A stretch of 60,043 nucleotides of DNA from Nitrosopumilaceae archaeon AB1(1) (GTDB taxonomy: Archaea > Thermoproteota > Nitrososphaeria > Nitrososphaerales > Nitrosopumilaceae). Position 1 is the first letter of the stretch, and each line of letters starts with the position of its first letter. A model generated the notes under the pieces. It was not told where the DNA came from. It saw nothing but the letters and a program-made list of their open reading frames with translations, and did not search any database. Position numbers and translations under genes: made by a program. The DNA is taken from positions 909,727-969,769 of the forward strand of contig CP136752.1 of assembly GCA_033471095.1 (NCBI GenBank), given 5' to 3'. Shown here piece after piece: positions 8,867 to 17,890 of this stretch.

Positions 8867-9865
8867 TTATCTTCTATCTATTACATCTTTGGCATTAGGC
8901 CCGGTGCCTATAATTACCACTTGTAATTTCAATTCCTTCTCTATTTTCTGTATGAATATTTTTACATCGTCTTCTAAATCATCATATGATGTATTTTGTG
9001 CACATTTTGGATATAAAACATCCATCTTTGTAATGGCAATCTGTGTTGCCCCATTCAATAAAACTGCTCTTCGGGCCAAATTAAAATCAAATTCTGCAGC
9101 CCGTCTCTGTCGTCCAGTTACAGTTCCGACCTCTGACCATCCACGTTTCTCCGTCTCCTCTGCTGATAATTCATTATCTAACGGACCTGTGCCAACTCGT
9201 GTCACATACGCTTTGAATACTACCATTACATCATCAACTTTTGTTGGACCGATTCCTACATCTGCACATATTCCTGATGCTGTCACATCCTTTGATGTTA
9301 CAAATGGATATGTTCCGTGCCATAACGATAGAAATGTTCCTTGCGTGCCTTCTACAAGTACATTTTGTTTTGATTTAATTGCCGTATCAATTATACTAGG
9401 AACATCTACAAGATATGATTTTAATGATTCAATATTTTTTGCCAATTGTAATGTGCGTAAAGCTCTCTGTGCATTAGCAGGACCTGTTCCAGATCCCGTA
9501 CTTCCAATTTTTTTTTGCAACATACCCTGTGTGTCTTGATCTTTGTGGTCTTGAGTTATTATACCACAATTATTATCAATAGATACTCGTTCTTTTACAT
9601 TAAATTCTTCAATTTCTTTATGTAATACTGTTGGATCCACCACGACTCCAGGCCCAATCATTATTCGTGCATTCTTATTTAGAAAACCACTAGGGAGCAT
9701 TCGTACCTTGTATATCCTTCCTTCTTCCTTTATGGTATGTCCTGCATTCGGTCCTGCCCCACCTCTGACGATTATCTGTGGATTATCTTTGTGTGCCAGA
9801 TATGATATGATTTTGCCCTTTCCCTCATCTCCGAAAAATCCACCAACTACCACTGTCACAACCAT
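8867..9865 (-). CDS. purA: adenylosuccinate synthetase
   Basis: Joins IMP and aspartate with GTP to make adenylosuccinate, the first committed step to AMP. The N-terminal phosphate loop GDEGKGK is at 12-18, with catalytic Asp13. The NAGHT motif (about 40-44) carries the catalytic His. The GSTGSGTGPA and VEGTQGTFLSLWHGTYP segments are also typical. At 332 residues it is the shorter archaeal form. The 235-bp AT-rich gap upstream separates it from the divergent DUF5679 gene. Confidence 0.95.
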   Translation of the reverse strand: MVVTVVVGGFFGDEGKGKIISYLAHKDNPQIIVRGGAGPNAGHTIKEEGRIYKVRMLPSGFLNKNARIMIGPGVVVDPTVLHKEIEEFNVKERVSIDNNCGIITQDHKDQDTQGMLQKKIGSTGSGTGPANAQRALRTLQLAKNIESLKSYLVDVPSIIDTAIKSKQNVLVEGTQGTFLSLWHGTYPFVTSKDVTASGICADVGIGPTKVDDVMVVFKAYVTRVGTGPLDNELSAEETEKRGWSEVGTVTGRQRRAAEFDFNLARRAVLLNGATQIAITKMDVLYPKCAQNTSYDDLEDDVKIFIQKIEKELKLQVVIIGTGPNAKDVIDRR

Positions 9866-10172
9866 GCTTTTTTTTCATGTCATGCATATTTAACTCATAA
9901 AGTTATGTGATTGAATTGTGATCGTTTTTTCTTAATCTAAATTATTTGAATTTATATGATTATGATAATTTACAGATTATTTTTTGGTAAATTATGTTAA
10001 TTTTTTCAAAGTTGTGTGGAAATTGTAACATTTTTGAAATAAATAAACTTGATCCACTTTATTTTAGTATTTTTTACTAATTTTTCTAAAATTCATTATA
10101 ATGATTATCCTAATTGTTAATAATTATTTACCAACGCTCACTAAATACGTTGTAATGTCGTTGTTAGTTATA

Positions 10173-10316
10173 ATGGCAGAAGCATATTGTGTAAAATGCA
10201 GAACAAAACGGGAAATCAAAAATCAACAAGAAACAACACTCAAAAACGGTCGTCCCGCCCTTAAAGGTACTTGTCCTGAATGTGGGACTAATGTTTTCCG
10301 TATAGGCAAGGCATAG
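10173..10316 (+). CDS. DUF5679 small zinc-ribbon protein
   Basis: A 47-residue protein starting at MAEAYCVKC. The open frame extends upstream to 10101, but the conserved part begins here, so I choose ATG 10173. Two CxxC pairs (C-V-K-C and C-P-E-C) flank the typical KNGRPALKGTCP segment and make a zinc ribbon. The family is common in archaea next to translation genes; its role is unknown. It opens the translation-factor run. Confidence 0.75.
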   Translation: MAEAYCVKCRTKREIKNQQETTLKNGRPALKGTCPECGTNVFRIGKA

Positions 10317-10373
10317 TCTCACCCCTCTTTTTTATAAATTCATATAAGACAAACTCTTTTTAATTTTTTATAT

Positions 10374-10796
10374 ATGACTAAAAAAGACTATGTTGCTCTT
10401 CTTGATGAAATTAAATCTAGTTTATCCAACGATGCCACAAACACTGCTGATCGATTTGAATTACCAGTTGTTGATGTAACTTGGGAAGGACAAAAAACAT
10501 TTCTTCGTAACTTTTTAGATTTCTCCAAAGTGTTACGCAGAGAACCTGAAAAATTAATGCAGTATCTTGCCAAAGAATTTGCAGTACCTGCAGAACGTAT
10601 TGGAGATATGGCTATGTTCATAGGTAAACGAGATCCAGAAGATTTCACACGTCTTTTAGAATTGTATGTTAAAGATTATTTAGAGTGTATTACATGTTCC
10701 AGTCCTGACACTACAGTTGTAAAAGAAAATCGTATATCCTTTTTAGTATGTGAGGCATGTGGCGCAAAATCTACCATGAAAGGAAAATATGCCTGA
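10374..10796 (+). CDS. eif2b: translation initiation factor aIF2 subunit beta
   Basis: The beta subunit of the heterotrimeric initiation factor that delivers Met-tRNAi to the small ribosomal subunit. At 140 residues it has the usual archaeal length. The central alpha/beta domain is followed by the C-terminal zinc ribbon with Cys105, 108, 126 and 129. Its TGA stop overlaps the ATG of the DUF424 gene (TGATG), showing translational coupling. Confidence 0.95.
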   Translation: MTKKDYVALLDEIKSSLSNDATNTADRFELPVVDVTWEGQKTFLRNFLDFSKVLRREPEKLMQYLAKEFAVPAERIGDMAMFIGKRDPEDFTRLLELYVKDYLECITCSSPDTTVVKENRISFLVCEACGAKSTMKGKYA

Positions 10797-11092
10797 TGTC
10801 ATTTTCTGTAAATATTATAGAGCGCAAAGATACAATTCTAACAAACATCTGTGATGCTGATCTTCTTGATAAAAATATTACAACTGAATCTTTGAATTTA
10901 CACATAAGCCCAAAATACTATGGAGGAGATGTAATTGGAATATCTGAAGCTGAAACATTATTGCGTAAATCTACAATACTTAATATGGTTGGACAAAATA
11001 TAATTTCCCTGTCTTTAAAACTTGGAATTGGTTCTACTGGTGCAGTTAAAAAAATTAATAATACACAATTTTTGATTGTCTACAAGATGTAA
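10796..11092 (+). CDS. DUF424 family protein
   Basis: A 98-residue archaeal DUF424 protein of unknown biochemical role, typically linked to translation genes. The frame is open further upstream inside the aIF2-beta gene, but the ATG at 10796 overlaps that gene's stop and gives the usual MSFSVNIIE start. The segments YYGGDVIGISEAETLLRK and GSTGAVKKI are characteristic. Confidence 0.75.
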   Translation: MSFSVNIIERKDTILTNICDADLLDKNITTESLNLHISPKYYGGDVIGISEAETLLRKSTILNMVGQNIISLSLKLGIGSTGAVKKINNTQFLIVYKM

Positions 11093-11142
11093 TTATCTGA
11101 TATTTACTACACAATTATATAATAAATGAATTATTCTCATAT

Positions 11143-11454
11143 ATGGGAAAACGTAAAGTCCTAAATGAAAGTGAACTCAAAGAGATTAAACTTCCTGAGG
11201 AAGGGGAGTTGTTGGGTAGAGTAATAAAATTACTTGGTAGCGATCAAGTATTGATAAAATGTACAGATTCTATAACACGTAGAGGTAGAATTCGTGGCAA
11301 ATTGAAACGTAGGATTTGGATTCGTGATAATGATATTGTCATAATTGCTCCGTGGGATTTTAAAGCAGATGAACGTGGCGATATAGTGTGGAGATTTACA
11401 TTACCACAGGTAGATTGGCTCAAAAATAACGGTCATTTGGCCCGTGACTTTTGA
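11143..11454 (+). CDS. eif1a: translation initiation factor aIF1A
   Basis: A 103-residue OB-fold factor that occupies the ribosomal A site during start selection. The OB strands are clear: ELLGRVIKLLGSDQVLIKC, then the basic GRIRGKLKRRIWIRDND segment that contacts rRNA, then a WRFTLPQVDWL tail. Its stop codon TGA (11452-11454) overlaps an ATG at 11454, which raises the question of the true rio1 start discussed there. Confidence 0.93.
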   Translation: MGKRKVLNESELKEIKLPEEGELLGRVIKLLGSDQVLIKCTDSITRRGRIRGKLKRRIWIRDNDIVIIAPWDFKADERGDIVWRFTLPQVDWLKNNGHLARDF

Positions 11455-11473
11455 TGTCTAGGCGATCTCTGTT

Positions 11474-12253
11474 TTGAAAAATGATGAATCATTGATAAAT
11501 GATTTTGAAATAAAGTTAGATAATAAATCTAATTCGAGAAACACTTCTAAATTATTTGCCGGATTTAAAAAAAATAAAGTGGTAAATGAAGTACTCGATC
11601 GCACTACTGTGATGACTATGTATAAAATGATAAATTCACATATAATCTCGTATGTAAACGGAGTTGTGAGCGCCGGTAAAGAATCTGTAGTTTTTTGGGC
11701 GGTCAAAGATAATGTAAACATTGCACTTAAAACATATTTGACCTCTACATCTAATTTTAAGAAACGTGCGTCTTACATAACGGGTGATCCACGATTTACC
11801 CATGTTAAAAAAAATACTAGAAGTTTAGTATATCAATGGGCAAAAAAAGAGTTTAAAAATCTCCATAGATGTCAAAGTTTTGGTATATCTGTTCCTGCGC
11901 CACTATATGTAGATAAAAATGTTCTAGCTATGGATTTTATTGGAGATGGTGGAGTTCCTGCAAAGACTCTAGTACAATGTGATGTAAATAAAAATGACTA
12001 TAACTCCATGATTGAACTGATTGATATTTTGTACAACAAAGCACATCTTATTCATGCTGATTTGTCTGGGTATAATGTTTTCAAGACTAATAATGGCCTT
12101 GTCTTATTTGATTTAGGCTCTGCTGTTGATACTAGACATCCAAATGCTATGTCTCTATTGGAGAGAGACATTAATAATGTCTCTTCATTTTTTGTTAAAC
12201 GAGGTTTACAAGTGACTAATCCAATTGATGTAATCAAAGAGGTGACATTATGA
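11474..12253 (+). CDS. rio1: Rio1-type atypical serine kinase/ATPase
   Basis: Rio kinases act in maturation of the small ribosomal subunit. At 259 residues, the flexible nucleotide loop is at 63-71 (GVVSAGKES), Lys86 binds ATP, the catalytic loop HADLSGYN has Asp196 and Asn201, and the metal-binding Asp213 lies in LFDLGSAV. The called start is a TTG. An ATG at 11454, overlapping the aIF1A stop, would fit the coupling seen in this run, but it leads into a TGA after seven codons and is one base out of frame. One missing T in the run at 11471-11474 would join the two. The stop overlaps the next start (ATGA). Confidence 0.9.
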   Translation: MKNDESLINDFEIKLDNKSNSRNTSKLFAGFKKNKVVNEVLDRTTVMTMYKMINSHIISYVNGVVSAGKESVVFWAVKDNVNIALKTYLTSTSNFKKRASYITGDPRFTHVKKNTRSLVYQWAKKEFKNLHRCQSFGISVPAPLYVDKNVLAMDFIGDGGVPAKTLVQCDVNKNDYNSMIELIDILYNKAHLIHADLSGYNVFKTNNGLVLFDLGSAVDTRHPNAMSLLERDINNVSSFFVKRGLQVTNPIDVIKEVTL

Positions 12254-12822
12254 TATTTGAAAAACCTGTTCGTATCCCTCTAGCTAGAATTGGTGCGTTG
12301 ATTGGTAAATCTGGTAAAACAAAATATACAATTGAATCCATGTGTAGTGTTAAATTAAATATTGATAGTAAAACTGGAGAAATTCTAATCACTAGTAATA
12401 CATCCACTGATCCACTTTTACCTTTCAAAGCTGTCAATATTGTAAATGCGATCGGACGTGGATTTTCTCCATCCAAAGCATTAGAATTATTAAAAGACGA
12501 TTATCAATTACACATATTGGATTTGAGAGATTTTAGCTCAAAATCACCATCACAGATTGAACGTATAAAATCCAGACTCATAGGCACAAATGGTAAAGCT
12601 AGACGTAATTTGGAGACTTTAACTGGATCCCACATATCTGTATATGGCAAAACTGTATCTGTAATATCTACAACAAAAAAAATATCTCTAATAGTCGATG
12701 CGATTACATCATTATGTTCTGGCAGTGTTCATCGTTCTGTGTATCGTAAATTAGAATCTGTACGTCATATAGAAAAACAAGAAAAAATGATATTGTGGGA
12801 GGGTCAAAATATTGGTCAATAA
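12250..12822 (+). CDS. KH-domain rRNA-processing protein (Pno1/Dim2/Krr1-like)
   Basis: A 190-residue RNA-binding protein with two KH domains. The first has the loop GALIGKSGKTKYTIE (about 14-28), the second the loop LIGTNGKARRNLE (about 115-127). This matches the archaeal homolog of eukaryotic Pno1/Dim2, which works with Rio kinases in 40S/30S maturation. The position right after rio1, with a 4-nt overlap, supports this. It overlaps top6B by 11 nt. Confidence 0.88.
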   Translation: MIFEKPVRIPLARIGALIGKSGKTKYTIESMCSVKLNIDSKTGEILITSNTSTDPLLPFKAVNIVNAIGRGFSPSKALELLKDDYQLHILDLRDFSSKSPSQIERIKSRLIGTNGKARRNLETLTGSHISVYGKTVSVISTTKKISLIVDAITSLCSGSVHRSVYRKLESVRHIEKQEKMILWEGQNIGQ

Positions 12823-14659
12823 AGAAAATTTCAATCAAATTTCACCAAGCGAATTCTTTTATCGCAATCGTGATCTCGCTGGATTTAGTAATCCGGCACG
12901 TTCACTATACACTGCAGTTAGAGAGTTTGTAGAAAATGGTCTTGACGCATGTGATCAACATAACATTTTACCTAAAATTCATATAAGCATAAAAGCCGTT
13001 GATCCTGAAAAAAATGATCCCAAACAATACATATTGACTGTCAAAGATAATGGTCCTGGGATGAATTCAAAACACATTCCACTTGCCTTTGGAACTGTGT
13101 TGTATGGTTCAAAATTTGGCTTAAAACAGGCACGAGGCATGTTTGGACTTGGAGCTACAATGGCAATTTTATATGCACAAATTACAACAAACCAACCCGT
13201 TAAAATTACTAGTTCTACAGATGGTGAAATTCGAGATGAGTATGAATTACTAATTGACATTCAAAAAAATAAACCGGTTGTACTAAAGCATACTACATCA
13301 CCGCACAAGTCCAGTGGATTATCTGTAAGTATTTGTCTTGATGGTGATTATTCCAAAGCAGGTACCAAAATACGTGATTATATCTATCAAACTTCTCTGA
13401 TTACTCCCTACTCTACTATTACATTTGATGATCCAAAGAATTCAAAGTTCTCATATGACCGAATTGTCACTACCATGCCTACACCACCAACCATAATCAA
13501 TCCTCATCCTTACGGTGTTGATGTAGAGACAATGCGTCGTATGATAGCCCTTAGCACGTTTGAACTACCAGAATTTAATAGCTCTCTAATAAAGCAAATT
13601 AAATCTGAAATCAATTTAGACAATAAAACACGTGACACAAAAAAAATTCTACTAAAAGCAAAGAAATCATGGAGAAAATTAAGTACTCCTACAAAGATGG
13701 CCTTGTCTATATTGTCATTCTTAGACATTAAACTTGATGATCTTGATGGTATTCGTATTGAAGACATTGATGTCTCTGCAAAGCAACTACATTATTGGGA
13801 TGGTGCAAAATCTGTAAACATGTTACTTGATACAACTAGTAAATACTATTCGGACTTGGTAAAAATGTCACAAGGGGAAACATTGACTGTGTTTCTTACC
13901 AAACGTTTTCAAAGAATTGGTAAAATCACTGCCCAAAATTTATCTGAGTTTGCCGGTTTTAAACCAGAGAAACGTGTGGGTACTTTGACCAATCAGGATA
14001 TAGTACAATTCTGTAATGCTCTGCAAAAATTTAATTTTCTCCCACCAGATCCTACGTGTCTTGCACCACTTGGAGAGGATTCACTAAACGTTGGCATAAA
14101 CAAATTTTTCAAACCAGATTTTTCTACCGTGATACAGAGAAATGCATCAGCATACTCTGGATTTCCATTTGTTATCGAGATTGGTATAGCATACGGTGGT
14201 GATATCCCACATGATGGAATAAAATTATTTAGATTTGCAAATAGAATTCCATTATTATATGATGAAGGTAGTGATGTTGTGTCCAAAGTAATCTCTGATA
14301 TCGATTGGACTCGATATAAAATCAAAGGAGAGGCCCCTATGGTAATTGTATCTCATATATGCTCTACACGTGTGCCGTACAAAACTGTAGGAAAAGAAAA
14401 TGTTGCCGATCGTCCTGAGATTGAACGTGAAATTAAATTAGCACTACAATTTTTATCTCGTAAAATGGCATCCTATATGTCCAAGCGCGGCAGAGCTGAT
14501 ATGGTTAAAAAACGTGTTAATCTATATCAAAAATACTTACCCTTGATTTCACAATTTTGTACTGAACTGGCAGGAGTGAAAAAAGAACCAAATTATAAAA
14601 ATATGCTTGAACTAGTAGCAAGGGAGGCAAATCATGACACTGAAAAAACGTCTGAATAA
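12812..14659 (+). CDS. top6B: DNA topoisomerase VI subunit B
   Basis: The ATPase subunit of type IIB topoisomerase, which passes one duplex through another to relax and decatenate DNA. The GHKL ATP site is visible: EFVENGLDACD (about 38-48, catalytic Glu and Mg-binding Asn), DNGPGM at 79-84 and RGMFGLGATM at 108-117. The downstream helix-two-turn-helix and transducer regions follow, including the conserved SHICSTRVPYKT stretch. TTG start at 12812. At 615 residues it is somewhat long, with a basic C-terminal tail. It overlaps top6A by 26 nt. Confidence 0.96.
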   Translation: MVNKENFNQISPSEFFYRNRDLAGFSNPARSLYTAVREFVENGLDACDQHNILPKIHISIKAVDPEKNDPKQYILTVKDNGPGMNSKHIPLAFGTVLYGSKFGLKQARGMFGLGATMAILYAQITTNQPVKITSSTDGEIRDEYELLIDIQKNKPVVLKHTTSPHKSSGLSVSICLDGDYSKAGTKIRDYIYQTSLITPYSTITFDDPKNSKFSYDRIVTTMPTPPTIINPHPYGVDVETMRRMIALSTFELPEFNSSLIKQIKSEINLDNKTRDTKKILLKAKKSWRKLSTPTKMALSILSFLDIKLDDLDGIRIEDIDVSAKQLHYWDGAKSVNMLLDTTSKYYSDLVKMSQGETLTVFLTKRFQRIGKITAQNLSEFAGFKPEKRVGTLTNQDIVQFCNALQKFNFLPPDPTCLAPLGEDSLNVGINKFFKPDFSTVIQRNASAYSGFPFVIEIGIAYGGDIPHDGIKLFRFANRIPLLYDEGSDVVSKVISDIDWTRYKIKGEAPMVIVSHICSTRVPYKTVGKENVADRPEIEREIKLALQFLSRKMASYMSKRGRADMVKKRVNLYQKYLPLISQFCTELAGVKKEPNYKNMLELVAREANHDTEKTSE

Positions 14660-15746
14660 AAAAACTAAAAAATCTTTGCAAAATCAGCACACTGATTTAC
14701 TCAAAATGTTGCATGATCAAGGTAAAATAATTTATGATGCTCTGAATGAAAATAAATTCCCCTCATTTTCCATTCCTAGTAAATCTACTCGTAACATCAT
14801 ATATGATCCTGAACTGCGTCAATACATCCTTGGTAATACTGCATCACTTCGTAGTTCTAAAAATACATCACAAGTGAGATCCTTTACCCAACTAGTTTGG
14901 CTTGCATTTTTTGCAAATCGACTTACGCAGGAAAAAAAGTCATCTACACTTCGTGACGTGTATTATTCTTCACAAGCTTTTGCTGTAGATTTTGAAAATC
15001 AGGCAGAATCGGATAATATAATTGTGGATTTGGAAGCTGTATTATCCAAACCTCGTGAAACATTTCACGTTTTTCCTGAAGAACGTAGTAGTATTTTCGG
15101 TGATCTTGACATAGAGTATACCGTTCCAGGATATGAGGGTAAGAAGATGAATCTCTCAAATCATCCTGATGGATATGCCATAGGCCCAAGCCTTACTACA
15201 TCTGAATTTGTAGATTCTAGCGCAGATATTGTGATCGCAGTGGAGAAGGGTGGTCTTTTCACTAGATTCATTGAGGAACAAGTCGATAAGAAATTTAAGG
15301 CCATTATTGTGGATACCGGCGGTCAGGCTGCGCGTTCTACTAGAACTCTTTTGAAACGATTACACGATGAACTGAGTCTACCTGTAATTATTCTCACTGA
15401 CGGTGATGTCTATGGTGAACATATTGCTATGGTGATTAAATCTGGATCTGCAAATGCTGCTCATTTACGTGAGCTCACTGTGCCTGATGCCAAATGGGTA
15501 GGTGTGTGGGCAACTGATATTGAAAAATTCAAACTTCCAACTATACCTATGACTGATTCAGATATTAAACGATGTCGTGATCTCAAAAAAGATCCACGTT
15601 ACCAAAAAGGTATATGGAAAAAAGAATTAGATGTATTTTTAAAATTGAAACGTAAAGCTGAATTAGAAGCATTCTCAAAGTATGGTCTTACAAATATTAC
15701 TGATAAATATCTTCCTCATAAAATAGAAATATCTAAAACACTCTAA
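14634..15746 (+). CDS. top6A: DNA topoisomerase VI subunit A (Spo11 family)
   Basis: The DNA-cleaving subunit. The 5Y-CAP domain carries the catalytic tyrosine in RDVYYSSQ (Tyr110 or 111). The Toprim domain follows with Glu in AVEKGGLF and the Asp pair in LTDGDVYG. At 370 residues it has the usual length. The ATG start lies inside the end of top6B. It forms an A2B2 enzyme with that product. The stop overlaps the antisense stop of the Hsp20-like gene by 4 nt. Confidence 0.96.
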   Translation: MTLKKRLNKKTKKSLQNQHTDLLKMLHDQGKIIYDALNENKFPSFSIPSKSTRNIIYDPELRQYILGNTASLRSSKNTSQVRSFTQLVWLAFFANRLTQEKKSSTLRDVYYSSQAFAVDFENQAESDNIIVDLEAVLSKPRETFHVFPEERSSIFGDLDIEYTVPGYEGKKMNLSNHPDGYAIGPSLTTSEFVDSSADIVIAVEKGGLFTRFIEEQVDKKFKAIIVDTGGQAARSTRTLLKRLHDELSLPVIILTDGDVYGEHIAMVIKSGSANAAHLRELTVPDAKWVGVWATDIEKFKLPTIPMTDSDIKRCRDLKKDPRYQKGIWKKELDVFLKLKRKAELEAFSKYGLTNITDKYLPHKIEISKTL

Positions 15747-16210
15747 GATTTCATTGTTTTAATTCGTAATGTCAAAACACCATTTCTATATTTAAAATCA
15801 CCAATTTCCATTTGTTTAGCATTCTCAATTGTCAATTCTTTTGAAAAATTTCCCGAACCTCTGATGTATAAAACACCCTCTATCAATCTGACCATTATTT
15901 TATCTTCTGGCCCTGGAATTTCCGCAACAAACACAATTCCATCTTCACTTTTTATGAGATCATATACCCAACTTTTAGTTTCTTGATTTGTTTTTTTGTA
16001 TTTGGCCTTTTTACTGAGTATCATTTTTTTCACTGTTCTATTCCAGTAAAATATTGTGATTGCTGTTGCTCCAATTAAAAAGAAACTGACAAAACCAATA
16101 CCCGATCTTTGAGTCATTATGTATACTATTCCTAGTAGAATAATCATAGCTATTGGCACTATAAAATTGAGAGATTTTTCATCAGAGTATGTATTTTCGT
16201 AGTTTGACAC
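15743..16210 (-). CDS. membrane-anchored Hsp20/alpha-crystallin-like protein
   Basis: A 155-residue protein with two hydrophobic segments (about 15-33 and 38-56), a short basic linker, and a C-terminal domain (about 85-153) with the strand pattern of an alpha-crystallin domain. That domain contains VFVAEIPGPEDKIMVRL, a VLYIRGSG strand and the closing GVLTLRIK. Most Hsp20 proteins are soluble; here the domain would be tethered to the membrane, probably facing the cytoplasm. The domain call rests on pattern. A holdase role is inferred. Confidence 0.65.
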   Translation of the reverse strand: MSNYENTYSDEKSLNFIVPIAMIILLGIVYIMTQRSGIGFVSFFLIGATAITIFYWNRTVKKMILSKKAKYKKTNQETKSWVYDLIKSEDGIVFVAEIPGPEDKIMVRLIEGVLYIRGSGNFSKELTIENAKQMEIGDFKYRNGVLTLRIKTMKS

Positions 16211-16338
16211 AAGTTTAAGTCAAATTTGACCAAATATAATATGTGCTGTTATTCGGATAAATTATCTAATAACTGATACATCTATATGATTTTATCCCAT
16301 TTCCTTTAAATTATTAATGGGTAGTAAAAAATTAACAT

Positions 16339-17172
16339 ATGCAAAGTGTAGAATCTGTACAAAAAAGTAAAAAAATATTTGCTCCGGTAAGCGAGGCGGC
16401 AATTACTAGAGCGATCGCCGATGAATTTCATTCCGTACTTGTGGACAGAGCCGAGTCTGATATTATTATAATTGGTGCAGGACCTGCAGGTCTGACCGCT
16501 GGTAAAGATTTATCCAATATGGGATTTCGTGTCTTAATAATTGAGCAGAATAACTATCTTGGTGGTGGTTATTGGTTGGGTGGCTATATGATGAATCCTG
16601 TTACCGTGAGAGATCCTGCACAAAAAATATGGGACGAACTAGGTATTCCTTACAAAAAAGTTTCAGAGGGATTATATCTTACACCTGGACCTCATGCCGT
16701 ATCTAAATTAATTGCTGGTGCGTGTGACGCCGGTGTTAAATTTCTGAATCTTACAAAATTCGATGATCTAATTCTCAAGCATGGGCGAGTTGCCGGTGTT
16801 GTTGTAAATTGGATGCCTGTATCTGCATTACCTCGAAATATTACATGTGTTGATCCTATCTCACTTGAATCAAAGATGGTAATTGATGCATCAGGACATG
16901 ATTCTGTAGCAGTAAAACGTCTTGTGGATCGTAAACTTGTTGAATGGAAAGGTATGAATCCTATGTATGTAGATGAAGGAGAAGAACACGTGGTAGAGAA
17001 AACTGGTGAAATTTACCCCGGTTTGGTAATATCAGGTATGTCTGTGACTGAAACTCATGGTCTTGCAAGAATGGGTCCTACATTTGGCTCCATGCTATTT
17101 TCAGGTAAAAGAGCTGCTGAAATCACGGCTGAAAAGATCAAGGAATTTGATCTTGGCAAGCCTTATGCCTAA
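16339..17172 (+). CDS. thi4: thiamine thiazole synthase, Thi4 family
   Basis: Makes the thiazole half of thiamine from NAD, glycine and a sulfur donor. The Rossmann dinucleotide-binding motif GAGPAG is at 46-51, followed by an acidic IIEQ strand end and the GGGYWLGG loop. Thi4 proteins either donate sulfur from an active-site Cys (single turnover, yeast type) or have His there and use sulfide (as in Methanocaldococcus). Here the position before the conserved VDP is Cys170, so the suicide type is suggested. A TTTAAATTA element lies about 30 bp upstream of the ATG. The DUF6775 gene follows at once. Confidence 0.9.
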   Translation: MQSVESVQKSKKIFAPVSEAAITRAIADEFHSVLVDRAESDIIIIGAGPAGLTAGKDLSNMGFRVLIIEQNNYLGGGYWLGGYMMNPVTVRDPAQKIWDELGIPYKKVSEGLYLTPGPHAVSKLIAGACDAGVKFLNLTKFDDLILKHGRVAGVVVNWMPVSALPRNITCVDPISLESKMVIDASGHDSVAVKRLVDRKLVEWKGMNPMYVDEGEEHVVEKTGEIYPGLVISGMSVTETHGLARMGPTFGSMLFSGKRAAEITAEKIKEFDLGKPYA

Positions 17173-17890
17173 TATCAGTGAATTATTTCTATATGATGAA
17201 CCAAATATACCAGAATTAAATCTGCCACATTTATCTCAATTTATTAATGATATATTTAAGATTAAACCGATAATTCGTGATAGCATCATAAATTATTTAG
17301 ATAGTGATGATCAAAATGAAATTACTAGGCAACAAATTACTAATTTGTATAGACCTTTATCTGAACAATCAACATCTACCAAGGACGATACATTACCAAT
17401 ATTTTATGATGGGTTTGCAATACAACAACTCCTCGGTAACATACTTTTAACTAATAACGATATTTTTCATCTCATATTCACGAATTTACTTGTTGGAACA
17501 TATGATTATACAGATTATCGATATCATGCACGTGCAGTTATTTGCTCAAACCCTTCTGTAATTTCCACTACTGGTATAGTGATGGCACCTGCAAGACCAC
17601 GTGAATATTATATGGAAAAACAATCATCTTCAGATTCATCTAGTTTGAATAACTTGGAGGCAAAGTATAAAGATTCATGTATACAATATCATGATGCTAG
17701 ATTATCAACCATAGTATGTGGTTATGCAGCACAATCTATTTTTTATTATATCACTGGTGAATCTTTTTGCTCTGATCTCGATTGTATTTTACATAATGCT
17801 CATTGGCAAAAAGATTTAATCTACACACAGTTAGAATGTGGCAAATTATGTGTGAAGCACAATTCGATTCTCAAGATGTCTGTAAATTAA
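17165..17890 (+). CDS. DUF6775 family putative metallopeptidase
   Basis: A 241-residue protein. The frame is open upstream to 17057 inside thi4, but the ATG at 17165 overlaps the thi4 end by 8 nt and gives a sensible start (MPNISELFLYDEP). Conserved stretches are DYRYHARAVICSNPS, the STTGIVMAPARPREYY segment, and a C-terminal FCSDLDCILHNAHWQ region with Cys and His residues suited to metal binding. The family is found in archaea and annotated only as a putative metallopeptidase. No classical HExxH is seen. Pairing with thi4 is probably an operon. Confidence 0.65.
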   Translation: MPNISELFLYDEPNIPELNLPHLSQFINDIFKIKPIIRDSIINYLDSDDQNEITRQQITNLYRPLSEQSTSTKDDTLPIFYDGFAIQQLLGNILLTNNDIFHLIFTNLLVGTYDYTDYRYHARAVICSNPSVISTTGIVMAPARPREYYMEKQSSSDSSSLNNLEAKYKDSCIQYHDARLSTIVCGYAAQSIFYYITGESFCSDLDCILHNAHWQKDLIYTQLECGKLCVKHNSILKMSVN

